This document shows, one piece after another, positions 17,855 through 27,743 of a DNA stretch of 64,000 nt. A program made the position numbers and the translations under genes. Origin of the DNA: Streptomyces griseus subsp. griseus (GTDB lineage: Bacteria > Actinomycetota > Actinomycetes > Streptomycetales > Streptomycetaceae); the NCBI RefSeq assembly GCF_003610995.1, contig NZ_CP032543.1, forward strand, positions 6,200,001-6,264,000. Direction: 5' to 3'. The first letter of the stretch is position 1. The number at the start of each line of letters is the position of its first letter. Under the pieces are notes generated by a model that did not search any database, was not told the DNA's origin, and worked only from the letters and a program-made list of their open reading frames with translations.

Positions 17855-19357
17855 ATGGCAGAGAGCGCGGCGCGAAGCGGCCCGGCCGGACGCGGCGCCG
17901 CCCCCGGCGGCGAACCGGACCCCCGACGCTGGAAGGCACTGGCGGTCTGCCTGGTGGCGGGGTTCATGACCCTGCTGGACGTCTCCATCGTCAACGTGGC
18001 CCTCCCCTCCATCAAGGAGGGACTGAACACCCCGGAGTCCGACCTCCAATGGGTGCTCTCCGGCTACGCCCTCGCCTTCGGCCTCTTCCTGATCCCCGCC
18101 GGGCGCCTGGGCGACGCGCGCGGCAGGCGGGCCGTCTTCATGGCGGGCCTCGCCCTGTTCACCCTGGCCTCCGCCGCCTGCGGAGCCGCCCAGTCCAGCA
18201 TGTGGCTGGTCATCGCCCGACTGGTCCAGGGCATCGCGGGTGGTCTGATCTCGCCGCAGATCTCCGCGCTGATCCAGCAGATGTTCTCCGGGCGCGAGCG
18301 CGGACGCGCCTTCGGTATGTTCGGCACGGTCGTCGGGATCTCCACCGCCGTGGGCCCGCTGCTCGGTGGTCTGCTCATCCAGGCGGCGGGCCCCGACCAC
18401 GGCTGGCGCTGGGTCTTCTACGTCAACCTCCCGCTCGGTGTCGTCTGCCTCCTGCTGGCCCGCCGCCTCCTCCCCGACACCCCCTCCGCCGGCCGGGTCC
18501 GCCCCCGCGACCTGGACCCGGTCGGCGTCCTGCTCCTGGGCGCCGGTGTCCTGGCCCTGCTGCTGCCGTTCGTCCAGGCCCAGCAGTGGCCCGGCAACGG
18601 CAAGTGGCTCCTGGTCGTGCTCGCCGCCGCGCTGCTCGGCGCCTTCGTCGCCTGGGAAGCGCGGTGCACGGGCGGGCCCACCCACCCGGTGCTGGACCTC
18701 GCACTGTTCCGGCTGCGCTCCTACTGGCTGGGGTGCCTGCTGATCCTGCTCTACTTCGCCGGGTTCACCTCGATCTTCTTCATCACGACCCTCTACCTCC
18801 AGTCCGGCCTCCACTACTCCGCCCTCCAGGCCGGACTCGCCATCACCCCCTTCGCCCTCGGTTCGGGGGCCGCCGCGTCGATCGGCGGCCGGCTCGTCGG
18901 GCGCTTCGGCCGCCCGCTGGTGGCGGCCGGACTCACGATGGTCGCCCTCGGCCTCGCGGGCACCGCGCTCGCCGTCCACCTGGTCCCCGGCAGCGGCGCG
19001 GGCTGGGCGATGGCCGCGCCGCTGCTCCTCGCCGGGCTCGGCAGCGGTCTGGTGATCGCCCCGAACCAGACGCTGACCCTCGCCGAGGTCCCCGTACCCC
19101 GGGCCGGGAGCGCCGGGGGCACCCTCCAGACCGGTCAGCGGGTCGGCTCGGCGATCGGGATCGCCGCCGTGGGCGCGGTGTTCTTCGCCCAGGTCGGCCC
19201 CGAGGGCTGGGCGGACGCCTACGACCACGGGCTGATCGTCTCGGTCGCCTTCGTGCTGGCCGCACTGATCGTGGCGCTGGCCGACGTCGGAGCCGACCGG
19301 CGGGGCAGACGACGTGCAGAGAGCAAGTCCACCGACCCACCGAGGAGCGCGGCATGA
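17855..19357 (+). CDS. MFS transporter, DHA2/EmrB-QacA family
   Basis: A 500-residue drug:proton antiporter with about 14 hydrophobic helices. Marks of the family are FMTLLDVSIVNVALPSI in helix 1 (the DHA2 acidic signature), AGRLGDARGRRAVF after helix 2, and ARLVQGIAGGLISPQ in helix 4. It exports lipophilic compounds; the substrate is unknown. The stop overlaps the start of the next gene (ATGA at 19354-19357). This pairs efflux with a thiol-dependent detoxifying reductase. Confidence 0.9.
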   Translation: MAESAARSGPAGRGAAPGGEPDPRRWKALAVCLVAGFMTLLDVSIVNVALPSIKEGLNTPESDLQWVLSGYALAFGLFLIPAGRLGDARGRRAVFMAGLALFTLASAACGAAQSSMWLVIARLVQGIAGGLISPQISALIQQMFSGRERGRAFGMFGTVVGISTAVGPLLGGLLIQAAGPDHGWRWVFYVNLPLGVVCLLLARRLLPDTPSAGRVRPRDLDPVGVLLLGAGVLALLLPFVQAQQWPGNGKWLLVVLAAALLGAFVAWEARCTGGPTHPVLDLALFRLRSYWLGCLLILLYFAGFTSIFFITTLYLQSGLHYSALQAGLAITPFALGSGAAASIGGRLVGRFGRPLVAAGLTMVALGLAGTALAVHLVPGSGAGWAMAAPLLLAGLGSGLVIAPNQTLTLAEVPVPRAGSAGGTLQTGQRVGSAIGIAAVGAVFFAQVGPEGWADAYDHGLIVSVAFVLAALIVALADVGADRRGRRRAESKSTDPPRSAA

Positions 19358-20391
19358 GCGACACATCAGCGGACAGCGCCGGGAGCGACGGCAACACCTC
19401 CTACGGCCACAAGCCGTTCAAGCGGTCCCGCAGCCACTTCGCCGACCGCATCACCGCCGACGGCCGGGACGGCTGGCCCGTCGAGGCGGGCCGCTACCGG
19501 CTCGTCGTCAGCCGCGCCTGCCCCTGGGCCAGCCGCGCCCTGGTCTCCCGGCGCCTCCTCGGCCTGGAGGACGCCCTGCCCCTCGCCGTCACCGACCCCA
19601 TCCAGGACGACCGCAGCTGGCGCTTCACCCTGGACCCCGGCGGCAAGGACCCGGTGCTCGGCATCCGCTATCTGAGCGAGGCGTACGACGCCCGGGAGCG
19701 CGACTACCCCGGCGGCGTCAGTGTGCCCGCGATCGTCGACGTACCGAGCGGGCGGCTGGTCACCAACGACTACCAGCAGATCACCCTGGACCTCGCCACC
19801 GAGTGGACCGCCCTGCACCGCCCCGGCGCCCCCGACCTCTACCCGGAACCGCTGCGCGCGGAGATCGACGAGGTCATGGAGGGCATCTACCGGGACATCA
19901 ACAACGGTGTCTACAAAGCCGGTTTCGCCAGCACCCAGGAGGACTACGCGAAGGCCTACGAGGCCCTCTTCGCCCGCCTCGACCAGGTCTCCGCCCGGCT
20001 GACGGACCGCCGCTACCTGGTCGGCGACACCATCACCGAGGCCGACATCCGCCTCTTCACCACCCTGGTCCGCTTCGACGCGGTCTACCACGGCCACTTC
20101 AAGTGCAACCGTACGAAGATCACCGAGGACCCCGTCCTGTGGGCGTACGTCCGCGACCTCTACCAGACGCCCGGCTTCGGGGACACGGTCGACTTCGACC
20201 ACATCAAGCGCCACTACTACCAGGTGCACACGGGCATCAACCCGACCGGCATCGTCCCCCTCGGCCCCGACCTCTCCGGCTGGACCACCCCGCACCACCG
20301 CGAACAGCTCGGCGGCCGCCCGTTCGGCGACGGCACCCCGCCGGGACCCGTACGGGAGGACGAGCGGGTCACCCCGGCCGGCCAGGTGTGA
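19354..20391 (+). CDS. Glutathionyl/mycothiol-hydroquinone reductase-like (ECM4/YqjG) protein
   Basis: A 345-residue member of the ECM4/YqjG branch of the glutathione S-transferase superfamily. The catalytic cysteine is in ACPWASRALV. The thioredoxin-like half is followed by an all-helical domain with RYLVGDTITEADIRLFTTLVRFD. In actinobacteria, which lack glutathione, mycothiol is the probable co-thiol. It would reductively remove thiol adducts from quinones or similar xenobiotics. Translational coupling to the upstream exporter suggests a shared detoxification role. Confidence 0.88.
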   Translation: MSDTSADSAGSDGNTSYGHKPFKRSRSHFADRITADGRDGWPVEAGRYRLVVSRACPWASRALVSRRLLGLEDALPLAVTDPIQDDRSWRFTLDPGGKDPVLGIRYLSEAYDARERDYPGGVSVPAIVDVPSGRLVTNDYQQITLDLATEWTALHRPGAPDLYPEPLRAEIDEVMEGIYRDINNGVYKAGFASTQEDYAKAYEALFARLDQVSARLTDRRYLVGDTITEADIRLFTTLVRFDAVYHGHFKCNRTKITEDPVLWAYVRDLYQTPGFGDTVDFDHIKRHYYQVHTGINPTGIVPLGPDLSGWTTPHHREQLGGRPFGDGTPPGPVREDERVTPAGQV

Positions 20392-20403
20392 CCTGCGGCC
20401 CGC

Positions 20404-21285
20404 TCACCGCACCCGGGGCGGGGACGGTCGCGGGCCGAGCGTGTCGGTGGCCAGGGACGAGCGGGCCAGCACCACACAGCCGGCACCGATCAGCCCCAGC
20501 CCGGCCAGCTCGGGCAGCAGCCACCACCCGGTGCGCAGCTGCTCCCCGAAGAGCGTCACGCCGTACAGGATGCTGATCAGCGCGTCACCGATCGTCAGCA
20601 TCGGCTGGACCGCCACCAGGCTGCCCGCCTGGAGGGCGTTCTGGAGCAGGAAGAGGGCACCGACCCCGGCCGCCGCCGTCGCGTAGAGCTGCCAGGACGT
20701 CAGCAGCGCGACGGCCCCGCCGCCCGGGCCCAGGTGCGCCATCGCGTCCTTCATCAGCGCCGCCGTCAGCGCGTACCCGCAGGCGGCGGCCAGCCCCAGC
20801 AGGGCGGCCCGGGCGTTGCCGCGCAGTCGCAGCGCGGCGACGATCAGCCCCGCCTCGAACGCTCCGGTCAGCAGCAGCGTCGGGACCCAGTCCGCACCCC
20901 GCACGGCGTCACTGCCGCCGGTCGGCGCGGCCGACGCGAGCCCGACGGCGAGGCCGACGGTCACCGCGGCGATGCCGTACCGGACCGAGCGCGGCGCCCG
21001 GACCCGCATCATCCAGCCGGCCAGCAGCAGCGTCGCGGGCAGTTCGATGACGAAGATCGGCTGGACCACCGAGATCGGCCCGGTTGCCAGCGCCACCGCC
21101 TGGCAGACGGCGGCCACGATCACCAGGAGGATTCCGGCCAGCCACCCCTTCTGACGCACCAGATGGCCCAGGAGGGAGAGGCGCATGGCCTTGCCGTCGG
21201 GCACCTTCATCGCCGCCCGGCGCTGGAGCACCGAGGCGGAGCCGTTGCTCAGGGCGGTCAGGACGGCGAAGAGGACACTGATCAC
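20404..21285 (-). CDS. DMT-superfamily membrane transporter
   Basis: A 293-residue membrane protein with about 9-10 hydrophobic helices, arranged as two repeats typical of the drug/metabolite transporter superfamily. The chosen start is GTG at 21285 (MISVLFAVLTALSNGSASVLQRRAA), which places the first helix at the N-terminus. Transport direction and substrate are not evident. It converges on the ECM4-like gene with a gap of only 12 bp. Confidence 0.75.
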   Translation of the reverse strand: MISVLFAVLTALSNGSASVLQRRAAMKVPDGKAMRLSLLGHLVRQKGWLAGILLVIVAAVCQAVALATGPISVVQPIFVIELPATLLLAGWMMRVRAPRSVRYGIAAVTVGLAVGLASAAPTGGSDAVRGADWVPTLLLTGAFEAGLIVAALRLRGNARAALLGLAAACGYALTAALMKDAMAHLGPGGGAVALLTSWQLYATAAAGVGALFLLQNALQAGSLVAVQPMLTIGDALISILYGVTLFGEQLRTGWWLLPELAGLGLIGAGCVVLARSSLATDTLGPRPSPPRVR

Positions 21286-21406
21286 CGGTTCATCATGGGG
21301 TGGGGCGGGGGAGGGGCGCGCGGGGCGTGGGGCCGGTGGGCGTAACCGCCGTACGGCCCGGCTCCGCGGACCGTACCTGTCCGCGAGCGCCGCTACCGTA
21401 CGGACC

Positions 21407-22528
21407 ATGGCCGCGACGACGCACCCCGCCGTCCTCTCCACCCGGGCGCTCAACCGGGCGACCCTGGACCGCCAGCTCCTGCTGCGCCGCTCCACGATGT
21501 CCGCCAAGGACGCGGTCGCCCATCTCGTCGGGCTCCAGGCGCAGAACACCAGACCGCCGTACTTCCAGCTCCACGCACGGCTGGCCGGGTTCGACCCGGG
21601 CGAGCTGTCCGCGCTCATGGAGTCGCGTGACGTGGTCCGGATCGTCACCCTCCGCTCCACCCTCCACACCCATACGGCGGACGACGCCCTGACCCTGCGT
21701 CCGCTGGTGCAGGCTGCGCGCGACCGGGAGCTGAAGGCGTTCCGGCGCGGGCTGGCCGGGGTGGATCTCGACCGGCTCGCCGCTGTCAGCAGGGAGCTGG
21801 TGGAGGAGCGCCCCCGCCCGGTCAAGGAGCTGCGCGAGGAGCTGCTCGGCCACTGGCCCGAGGCCGACCCGCTCGCGCTCACCGTGGCCGCCCGCTGTCT
21901 GCTGCCGCTGGTCCAGGTCACTCCGCGCGGGCTGTGGGAGCGGAGCGGGCAGGTCGCGCTGACCACGGCGGAGCACTGGCTCGGCCGGCCCTCCGCGCCG
22001 GTCCCGGCGCCGGACGCCACCGTCCTGCGCTACCTCGCCGCCTTCGGCCCCGCCTCGGTCAAGGACATGCAGCGCTGGGCGGGGCTGACCCGGCTGCGCG
22101 AGGTCTTCGACCGGCTGCGGCCCCAGCTCCGCACCTTCCGCGACGAGAACGGTACCGAGCTCTTCGACCTCCCCGACGCCCCGCGCCCCGACCCGGACAC
22201 CCCCGCCCCGCCGCGCTTCCTGCCCGAGTTCGACAATGTGCTCCTCGGCCACGACGACCGCTCGCGCGTGATCGCGGAGGTGGACAAGGGCCGCAACGGG
22301 GTGGGCAACCAGTCGTACGGGACCGTCCTGGTCGACGGGTTCTTCGAGGCGATCTGGCGGGTCGGGAGGGACGGGGACGCGGCGCTCCTGACCGTGCAGC
22401 CGCTGCGGACCCTGCGGCGGGGCGAGCGGGAGGGGATCACCGAGGAGGCGCTGGGGATGCTGTCGGTGCTGACGGACGCGACCTCGTACGACGTACGGTT
22501 CGGCACGTTCCTGGACTTCGGGAAGTGA
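21407..22528 (+). CDS. Winged-helix DNA-binding (HTH_42/YcaQ-like) protein
   Basis: A 373-residue protein of the HTH_42 family. It begins LSTRALNRATLDRQLLLRRSTM..DAVAHLVGLQAQNTRPPYFQLHARL, and has the conserved LPEFDNVLLGHDDRSRV near residue 280 and GTVLVDGFFEAIWRV. Some relatives (AlkX/YcaQ) unhook DNA interstrand crosslinks as glycosylases; the short single-copy Streptomyces type is largely uncharacterised. The ATG at 21407 is used because homology begins directly after it. Confidence 0.8.
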   Translation: MAATTHPAVLSTRALNRATLDRQLLLRRSTMSAKDAVAHLVGLQAQNTRPPYFQLHARLAGFDPGELSALMESRDVVRIVTLRSTLHTHTADDALTLRPLVQAARDRELKAFRRGLAGVDLDRLAAVSRELVEERPRPVKELREELLGHWPEADPLALTVAARCLLPLVQVTPRGLWERSGQVALTTAEHWLGRPSAPVPAPDATVLRYLAAFGPASVKDMQRWAGLTRLREVFDRLRPQLRTFRDENGTELFDLPDAPRPDPDTPAPPRFLPEFDNVLLGHDDRSRVIAEVDKGRNGVGNQSYGTVLVDGFFEAIWRVGRDGDAALLTVQPLRTLRRGEREGITEEALGMLSVLTDATSYDVRFGTFLDFGK

Positions 22529-22540
22529 CGGCCCGCGGTT

Positions 22541-23473
22541 CTAGGGCAGCAGCCCCGCCCGCCGCGCCGCCACCACCGCCTCCAGCCTGGTGTGCGCCCC
22601 CAGCTTGCGCATGGCCGAACGCAGATACCCCTTCACCGTTTCGGGGCGCAGCCCCAGCTGACGGGCGGCCGCCGCGTTCGTCGCGCCCGCCGCCACACAC
22701 GCCATGACGTCCACCTCGCGCGGGGCGAGCCGCACCTCCATGGCCGGTGCCGGGGCCCGCGCCCCGGACGCCGAGGCGAGGCGCCCGCACACGGCCAGCA
22801 ACTCCTCCCGGAGCGCCGGGTCCACCACCCTCGGCACCAGCGCGCGCAGCTCCCGATGGGCCTCGCGTACGTCCTCCCACGCACCCGGGGCCGCACCCGG
22901 ACCGGCCGCCACCTGCTCCCGGGTCACGGCCAGCAGCTCCCGGACCTCGTCGCGGACCGCGAGCGCCTGCTCCACGTCACGGGCAGCCGCCACCGCCGCG
23001 TCGAACGTCCGGTCCCCGAGGCTCACCGGCGTACGCAGCGCCCCGTACAGCACGCCCCGCACCGTCCGCCGCACGACGACGGGCACCGCGACCACCGAGC
23101 GCAGCCCCTCCGCCGCCACCGCCGGGTCGTACTCATGGCTGATGTGGCGCGAGGCGGGGTAGTCCGTCACCGCGCAGGGCCGGGCGAGCGCGATGGCCTT
23201 GCCGCCGAGGCCGCTCCCGGCCGAGATGACGAGCCCCCGCAGCGCGCTGGTCTGCGCCCCGCTCAGCTCGGCGATCCGCGCGTGGCGGGCGTCCGACAAC
23301 AGGCCGCCGAACGCCACCGGCAGCCCGCTCGTGCGGCGCAGCCCCGCCAGCGCCGTCCGCATCTCGACCGCATCGACCGGTTCGGGCACTCCGACGCCTT
23401 CCCACCCGGTCGCGCCGGCCCCCGTCCGGGGGAGCGGACCACCCCCATCCGGGGGTGGTGAGACCTGGGTCAC
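22541..23473 (-). CDS. GAF-LuxR family transcriptional regulator
   Basis: A 310-residue regulator. Residues about 55-170 look like a GAF sensor (GLVISAGSGLGGKAIALARPCAVTDY...LRSVVAVPVVVRRTVRGVLYGA). The C-terminal LuxR-type HTH is LAPREVDVMACVAAGATNAAAARQLGLRPETVKGYL. It faces the two acyl-CoA synthetase genes across only 50 bp, so it probably controls them. Regulators of this type beside fatty/aromatic acyl-CoA ligases often respond to the substrate or its thioester; that is inference. Confidence 0.85.
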   Translation of the reverse strand: MTQVSPPPDGGGPLPRTGAGATGWEGVGVPEPVDAVEMRTALAGLRRTSGLPVAFGGLLSDARHARIAELSGAQTSALRGLVISAGSGLGGKAIALARPCAVTDYPASRHISHEYDPAVAAEGLRSVVAVPVVVRRTVRGVLYGALRTPVSLGDRTFDAAVAAARDVEQALAVRDEVRELLAVTREQVAAGPGAAPGAWEDVREAHRELRALVPRVVDPALREELLAVCGRLASASGARAPAPAMEVRLAPREVDVMACVAAGATNAAAARQLGLRPETVKGYLRSAMRKLGAHTRLEAVVAARRAGLLP

Positions 23474-23522
23474 TGTTTACATCATGTTAAGCGACCTGTC
23501 CGGTCCGCGACGAGGAGGGCAC

Positions 23523-25205
23523 ATGCCGGCATCGAGTGCGACGGAGACGTTCCGGGCCGCCCGGGACTTCCTGCTGGAGCACCGCGAGGAGTACGAGCGT
23601 GCCTACGCCGGATTCCGCTGGCCCCGGGCCGCCCACTTCAACTGGGCGCTGGACTGGTTCGACGTCATCGCCGAGGACAACGACCGCACCGCCCTGCACA
23701 TCGTGGAGGAGGACGGCCGGCGTACCGAGGTCTCCTTCGCCGCCATGTCCGAGCGCTCCGACCGGGCCGCCAACTGGCTGAAGAAGCAGGGCGTACGGGA
23801 GGGCGACCGCATCCTCGTCATGCTCGGCAACCAGGTGGAGCTCTGGGAGACCGCGCTCGCCGCGATGAAGCTGCGCGCCGTCATCATCCCGGCCACCCCG
23901 CTGCTCGGCCCCGCCGACCTGCGCGACCGGGTGGAGCGCGGGCGGGTGCGCCATGTGCTGGTACGGGACGCGGACACCGGGAAGTTCGACGAGGTGCCGG
24001 GCTCGTACACCAGGATCGCGGTGGGCGAGGAGGTGGCGGGCTGGCGGCCGTACGCCGAAGTGGCCGACGCCCCGGCCGGCTTCACGCCCGACCGGGAGAC
24101 GGACGCCGACGAGCCGCTGATGCTCTACTTCACCTCCGGCACCACCGCCCGGCCGAAGCTGGTCGAGCACACCCATGTGTCCTACCCCGTCGGCCACCTG
24201 TCGACGATGTACTGGATCGGGCTGCGCCCCGGCGACGTCCACCTCAACATCTCCTCGCCCGGCTGGGCCAAGCACGCCTGGTCCAATCTCTTCGCCCCGT
24301 GGACCGCCGAGGCCACCGTCTTCATCTTCAACTACACCCGCTTCGACGCCTCCCGGCTGATGGCCGAGATGGACCGCTCGGGCATCACCAGCTTCTGCGC
24401 CCCGCCCACGGTCTGGCGGATGCTCATCCAGGCCGACCTGTCGCAGCTGAAGGTCCCGCCGCGCGAGGTCGTCGCGGCGGGGGAGCCGCTGAACCCGGAG
24501 GTCATCGAGACGGTCCGGCGGGAGTGGGGCGTCACCATCCGGGACGGCTTCGGCCAGACGGAGACCGCCGTCCAGGTCGCCAACACCCCCGGCCAGCTCC
24601 TCAAGTCCGGCTCCATGGGACGCCCGAGCCCCGGCTTCACCGTCGTCCTGCTGGACCCGGTCACGGGCCGGCCGGGGGCGAGCGAGGGCGAGATCTCCCT
24701 CGACCTCGCCGACCACCCCGTGGGCCTGATGACCGGCTACCACGGCGACCCCGAGCGCACGGCCGAGGCGATGGCGGGCGGCTACTACCGCACGGGCGAC
24801 ATCGGGGCGCGCGACGAGGACGGCTACATCACCTACGTGGGGCGCAGTGACGACGTCTTCAAGTCGTCGGACTACAAGATCTCGCCCTTCGAGCTGGAGA
24901 GCGCCCTCCTGGAACACGAAGCGGTCGCCGAGGCCGCCGTCGTGCCCGCGCCCGACCCGCTGCGGCTCTCCGTCCCGAAGGCGTATGTCGTGCTGGCGGA
25001 GGGCTGGGAGCCGGGACCGGAGACCGCGAAGGCCCTCTTCGAGCACTCGCGGGCGGTCCTCGCCCCCTACAAACGCCTGCGCAGGCTGGAGTTCGCCGAA
25101 CTGCCCAAGACCGTCTCCGGCAAGATCCGCCGCATCGAACTGCGCGAACGCACCGCCCAAGGCACCGGAGGCGCAACCGAGTTCGACGAGGGAGACCTGA
25201 AATGA
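23523..25205 (+). CDS. Acyl-CoA synthetase, ACSM/medium-chain-like
   Basis: A 560-residue adenylate-forming ligase. It has the ATP motif [15 protein letters not shown], the family-specific [32 protein letters not shown], the hinge [21 protein letters not shown], and the catalytic Lys in KTVSGKIRR. This pattern resembles medium-chain and benzoate-type acyl-CoA synthetases. The ATG at 23523 is preceded by AGGAGG. The stop overlaps the next ligase start (ATGA at 25202), so the two act together. Confidence 0.9.
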   Translation: MPASSATETFRAARDFLLEHREEYERAYAGFRWPRAAHFNWALDWFDVIAEDNDRTALHIVEEDGRRTEVSFAAMSERSDRAANWLKKQGVREGDRILVMLGNQVELWETALAAMKLRAVIIPATPLLGPADLRDRVERGRVRHVLVRDADTGKFDEVPGSYTRIAVGEEVAGWRPYAEVADAPAGFTPDRETDADEPLMLYFTSGTTARPKLVEHTHVSYPVGHLSTMYWIGLRPGDVHLNISSPGWAKHAWSNLFAPWTAEATVFIFNYTRFDASRLMAEMDRSGITSFCAPPTVWRMLIQADLSQLKVPPREVVAAGEPLNPEVIETVRREWGVTIRDGFGQTETAVQVANTPGQLLKSGSMGRPSPGFTVVLLDPVTGRPGASEGEISLDLADHPVGLMTGYHGDPERTAEAMAGGYYRTGDIGARDEDGYITYVGRSDDVFKSSDYKISPFELESALLEHEAVAEAAVVPAPDPLRLSVPKAYVVLAEGWEPGPETAKALFEHSRAVLAPYKRLRRLEFAELPKTVSGKIRRIELRERTAQGTGGATEFDEGDLK

Positions 25206-26845
25206 GCGAGCGGACCTACCGGAACGGCCCGGCGGAGAGGACCGGCCTCTCCTACGCGCACGGCACCGGCACCACCGCACTGCTCGGCGACACCATCGGC
25301 CGCAACCTGGACCGGGCGGTCGCCGCCCACGGGGACCGGGAGGCCCTGGTCGATGTGGTCTCCGGCCGCCGCTGGACGTACACGGAGCTCGGCGCCGACA
25401 TCGACGAACTGGCCCGCGCCCTGATGGCGGCGGGGGTGGAGAAGGGCGACCGGGTCGGCATCTGGGCGGTCAACTGCCCCGAGTGGGTGCTGCTCCAGTA
25501 CGCCACCGCCCGCATCGGGGCCGTCATGGTCACCATCAACCCCGCCTACCGGGCGCACGAGCTGGAGTTCGTCCTGAACCAGGCCGGCATCCGCCTGCTG
25601 GTCGCCTCCCTCGCCCACCGCACCAGCGACTACCGCGCCCTCGTCGACCAGGTCCGCGCCAACTGCCCCTCCCTGCAAGCCGTCCACTACATCGGCGACC
25701 CGTCCTGGAGCGAGCTGACCGCCACCGCGCCGGCCGTCACCCCCGCACAACTGGCGGCGCGTGAGGCCGAGCTCTCCTGCGACGACCCCATCAACATCCA
25801 GTACACCTCGGGCACCACCGGCTTCCCCAAGGGCGCCACCCTCTCCCACCACAACATCCTCAACAACGGTTACTTCGTGGGGGAGATGATCGCCTACACG
25901 GAGGCCGACCGGGTCTGTCTGCCGGTCCCCTTCTACCACTGCTTCGGCATGGTGATGGGCAACCTCGCCATCACCTCGCACGGCGCCTGCATCGTGATCC
26001 CGGGGCCGTCCTTCGAGCCCGCCGCCGTGCTGGCCGCCGTCCAGCAGGAGCGCTGCACCTCGCTCTACGGCGTCCCCACCATGTTCATCGCCGAGCTGAA
26101 CCTGCCGGACTTCCCCCGTTACGACCTCTCCTCGCTGCGCACCGGGATCATGGCCGGATCACCCTGCCCGGCCGAGGTGATGAAGCGGGTGGTCGCCGAG
26201 ATGCACATGGAGGAGGTGTCCATCTGCTACGGCATGACGGAGACCTCGCCCGTCTCCACCCAGACCCGCCGCGACGACGACCTGGAGCGCCGCACCGGCA
26301 CGGTGGGCCGGGTGCTGCCGCACATCGAGGTCAAGGTCGTCGACCCGGCTACCGGCACCACGCTGCCGCGCGGCGGCGCGGGCGAACTCTGCACCCGGGG
26401 CTACAGCGTGATGCTCGGCTACTGGGACCAGCCCGAACGCACCGCCGAAGTCATCGACGCGGGCCGCTGGATGCACACCGGGGACCTCGCGGTGATGCGC
26501 GAGGACGGCTACGTGCAGGTCGTCGGCCGGATCAAGGACATGATCATCCGGGGCGGCGAGAACGTGTACCCGAGGGAGATCGAGGAGTTCCTGCACGGCC
26601 ACCCGAAGATCGCCGACGTCCAGGTGGTCGGCGTGCCGGACGCGCGGTACGGGGAGGAGATCCTGGCCTGTGTCATCCCCCGGGACCCGGCCGACCCGCC
26701 GAGCCTGGAGGAGATCACCGCGTACTGCCGGGAGCGGCTCGCCCACTACAAGATCCCGCGCGGGCTGCGGGTCCTGGACGCCTTCCCGATGACGGTCAGC
26801 GGGAAGGTCCGCAAGATCGAGTTGCGCGAGACGTACGCCGGATGA
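25202..26845 (+). CDS. Long-chain acyl-CoA synthetase, FadD-like
   Basis: A 547-residue acyl-CoA ligase. Visible motifs are [79 protein letters not shown], and [13 protein letters not shown] with the catalytic Lys. It most resembles actinobacterial FadD35/FadD3-type enzymes, which activate fatty acids or sterol-derived acids for beta-oxidation. It is translationally coupled to the upstream ligase. No other beta-oxidation genes are adjacent. Confidence 0.9.
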   Translation: MSERTYRNGPAERTGLSYAHGTGTTALLGDTIGRNLDRAVAAHGDREALVDVVSGRRWTYTELGADIDELARALMAAGVEKGDRVGIWAVNCPEWVLLQYATARIGAVMVTINPAYRAHELEFVLNQAGIRLLVASLAHRTSDYRALVDQVRANCPSLQAVHYIGDPSWSELTATAPAVTPAQLAAREAELSCDDPINIQYTSGTTGFPKGATLSHHNILNNGYFVGEMIAYTEADRVCLPVPFYHCFGMVMGNLAITSHGACIVIPGPSFEPAAVLAAVQQERCTSLYGVPTMFIAELNLPDFPRYDLSSLRTGIMAGSPCPAEVMKRVVAEMHMEEVSICYGMTETSPVSTQTRRDDDLERRTGTVGRVLPHIEVKVVDPATGTTLPRGGAGELCTRGYSVMLGYWDQPERTAEVIDAGRWMHTGDLAVMREDGYVQVVGRIKDMIIRGGENVYPREIEEFLHGHPKIADVQVVGVPDARYGEEILACVIPRDPADPPSLEEITAYCRERLAHYKIPRGLRVLDAFPMTVSGKVRKIELRETYAG

Positions 26846-26863
26846 GCGGGACCGGTGACCCGG

Positions 26864-27061
26864 TCAGGCGGCCTCGATGATGTCCGAGCCGTCCGACCGG
26901 GTCGCCGCCGCCCACTCGATGAGCAGCACCTCGTACGTCGCGGACTCCATGGCGGACCAGTCCTGGCCCGCCCGGGAGTCGACGAGCGCACGGATGGCCT
27001 CGTTCGCCTGGGCGGCGGACGCGGCGGTGGGCTGAGCGGTATGACGTGGAGTTAAATCCAT
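26864..27061 (-). CDS. Small conserved protein of unknown function
   Basis: A 65-residue soluble protein, MDLTPRHTAQ... to ...GSDIIEAA, Ala-rich and mildly acidic. It has normal codon bias and sits 9 bp from the GNAT gene on the same strand, downstream of it. Proteins of this size and type are common in Streptomyces. No motif or function is recognised. Confidence 0.55.
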   Translation of the reverse strand: MDLTPRHTAQPTAASAAQANEAIRALVDSRAGQDWSAMESATYEVLLIEWAAATRSDGSDIIEAA

Positions 27062-27070
27062 GCCCTTAGC

Positions 27071-27652
27071 TTACGGGGCGCCACTGACAGCGACCGACGT
27101 CGACGCCGGTGCCGCCCCCGACGGCAGCGCGGGCGGGAGGTCGCGCCGCATGCAGACCCGGGGCCAGCGGTCCAGACCGTGCTGCGCCTCCTCCCCGCGA
27201 ATCCTGCGCAGCCCCTCGGTGAGCTCGCCCTCGCGCAGCACCCGGAAGCCGATGCGCGTGTAGTACGGGGCGTTCCACGGCACATCGGTGAACGTGGTCA
27301 GGGTGAGCGCGGTGAGCCCCTGTCCGGCGGCGAGTCCGGCGAGGTGGGCGATCAGGGTGCGGCCGATGCCCCGGCGGGCCGCCACCGGGTCCACCGAGAT
27401 CTGTTCGATGTGCAGGGCCCCGTCGACGGGGTCGGCGATCACATAGCCGAGCGGCCGGTCACCGGTGGCGGAGAGGGGGTCGGTGGCCACCCAGCACCGT
27501 CCGGCCCGCCGGTAGCTCTCCAGCAGGTCGAGAGGGGGCGGATCGTCGTCGGCCACGGAGGTCATGCCGAGGGTGCGGAAGGGTTCCCCTGCGGCGCGCT
27601 CGATGTCCTGGAGAAGGCGGAGATCGGAGCGTCTGGCGGAGCGGATACGCAT
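27071..27652 (-). CDS. GNAT-family N-acetyltransferase
   Basis: A 193-residue acetyltransferase. The acetyl-CoA pyrophosphate loop is SVDPVAARRGIGRTLIAHL (R-R-x-x-G-R variant) after the beta-4 strand IEQISVD. NAPYYTRIGFRVL is the conserved motif B region. The substrate is unknown. MRIRSARRSD at 27652 is preferred as start because the fold begins there; an alternative Met lies 10 codons upstream (27682). The small gene downstream may be cotranscribed. Confidence 0.82.
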   Translation of the reverse strand: MRIRSARRSDLRLLQDIERAAGEPFRTLGMTSVADDDPPPLDLLESYRRAGRCWVATDPLSATGDRPLGYVIADPVDGALHIEQISVDPVAARRGIGRTLIAHLAGLAAGQGLTALTLTTFTDVPWNAPYYTRIGFRVLREGELTEGLRRIRGEEAQHGLDRWPRVCMRRDLPPALPSGAAPASTSVAVSGAP

Positions 27653-27743
27653 GCACTCAGTGTGCCGCGCCGGGCGGGGCACCGGTATGGGGTGGCCCGA
27701 AAACGCCCCCTCCGGGGAGGGTCTGCCGTCCGGTCACCGGTGC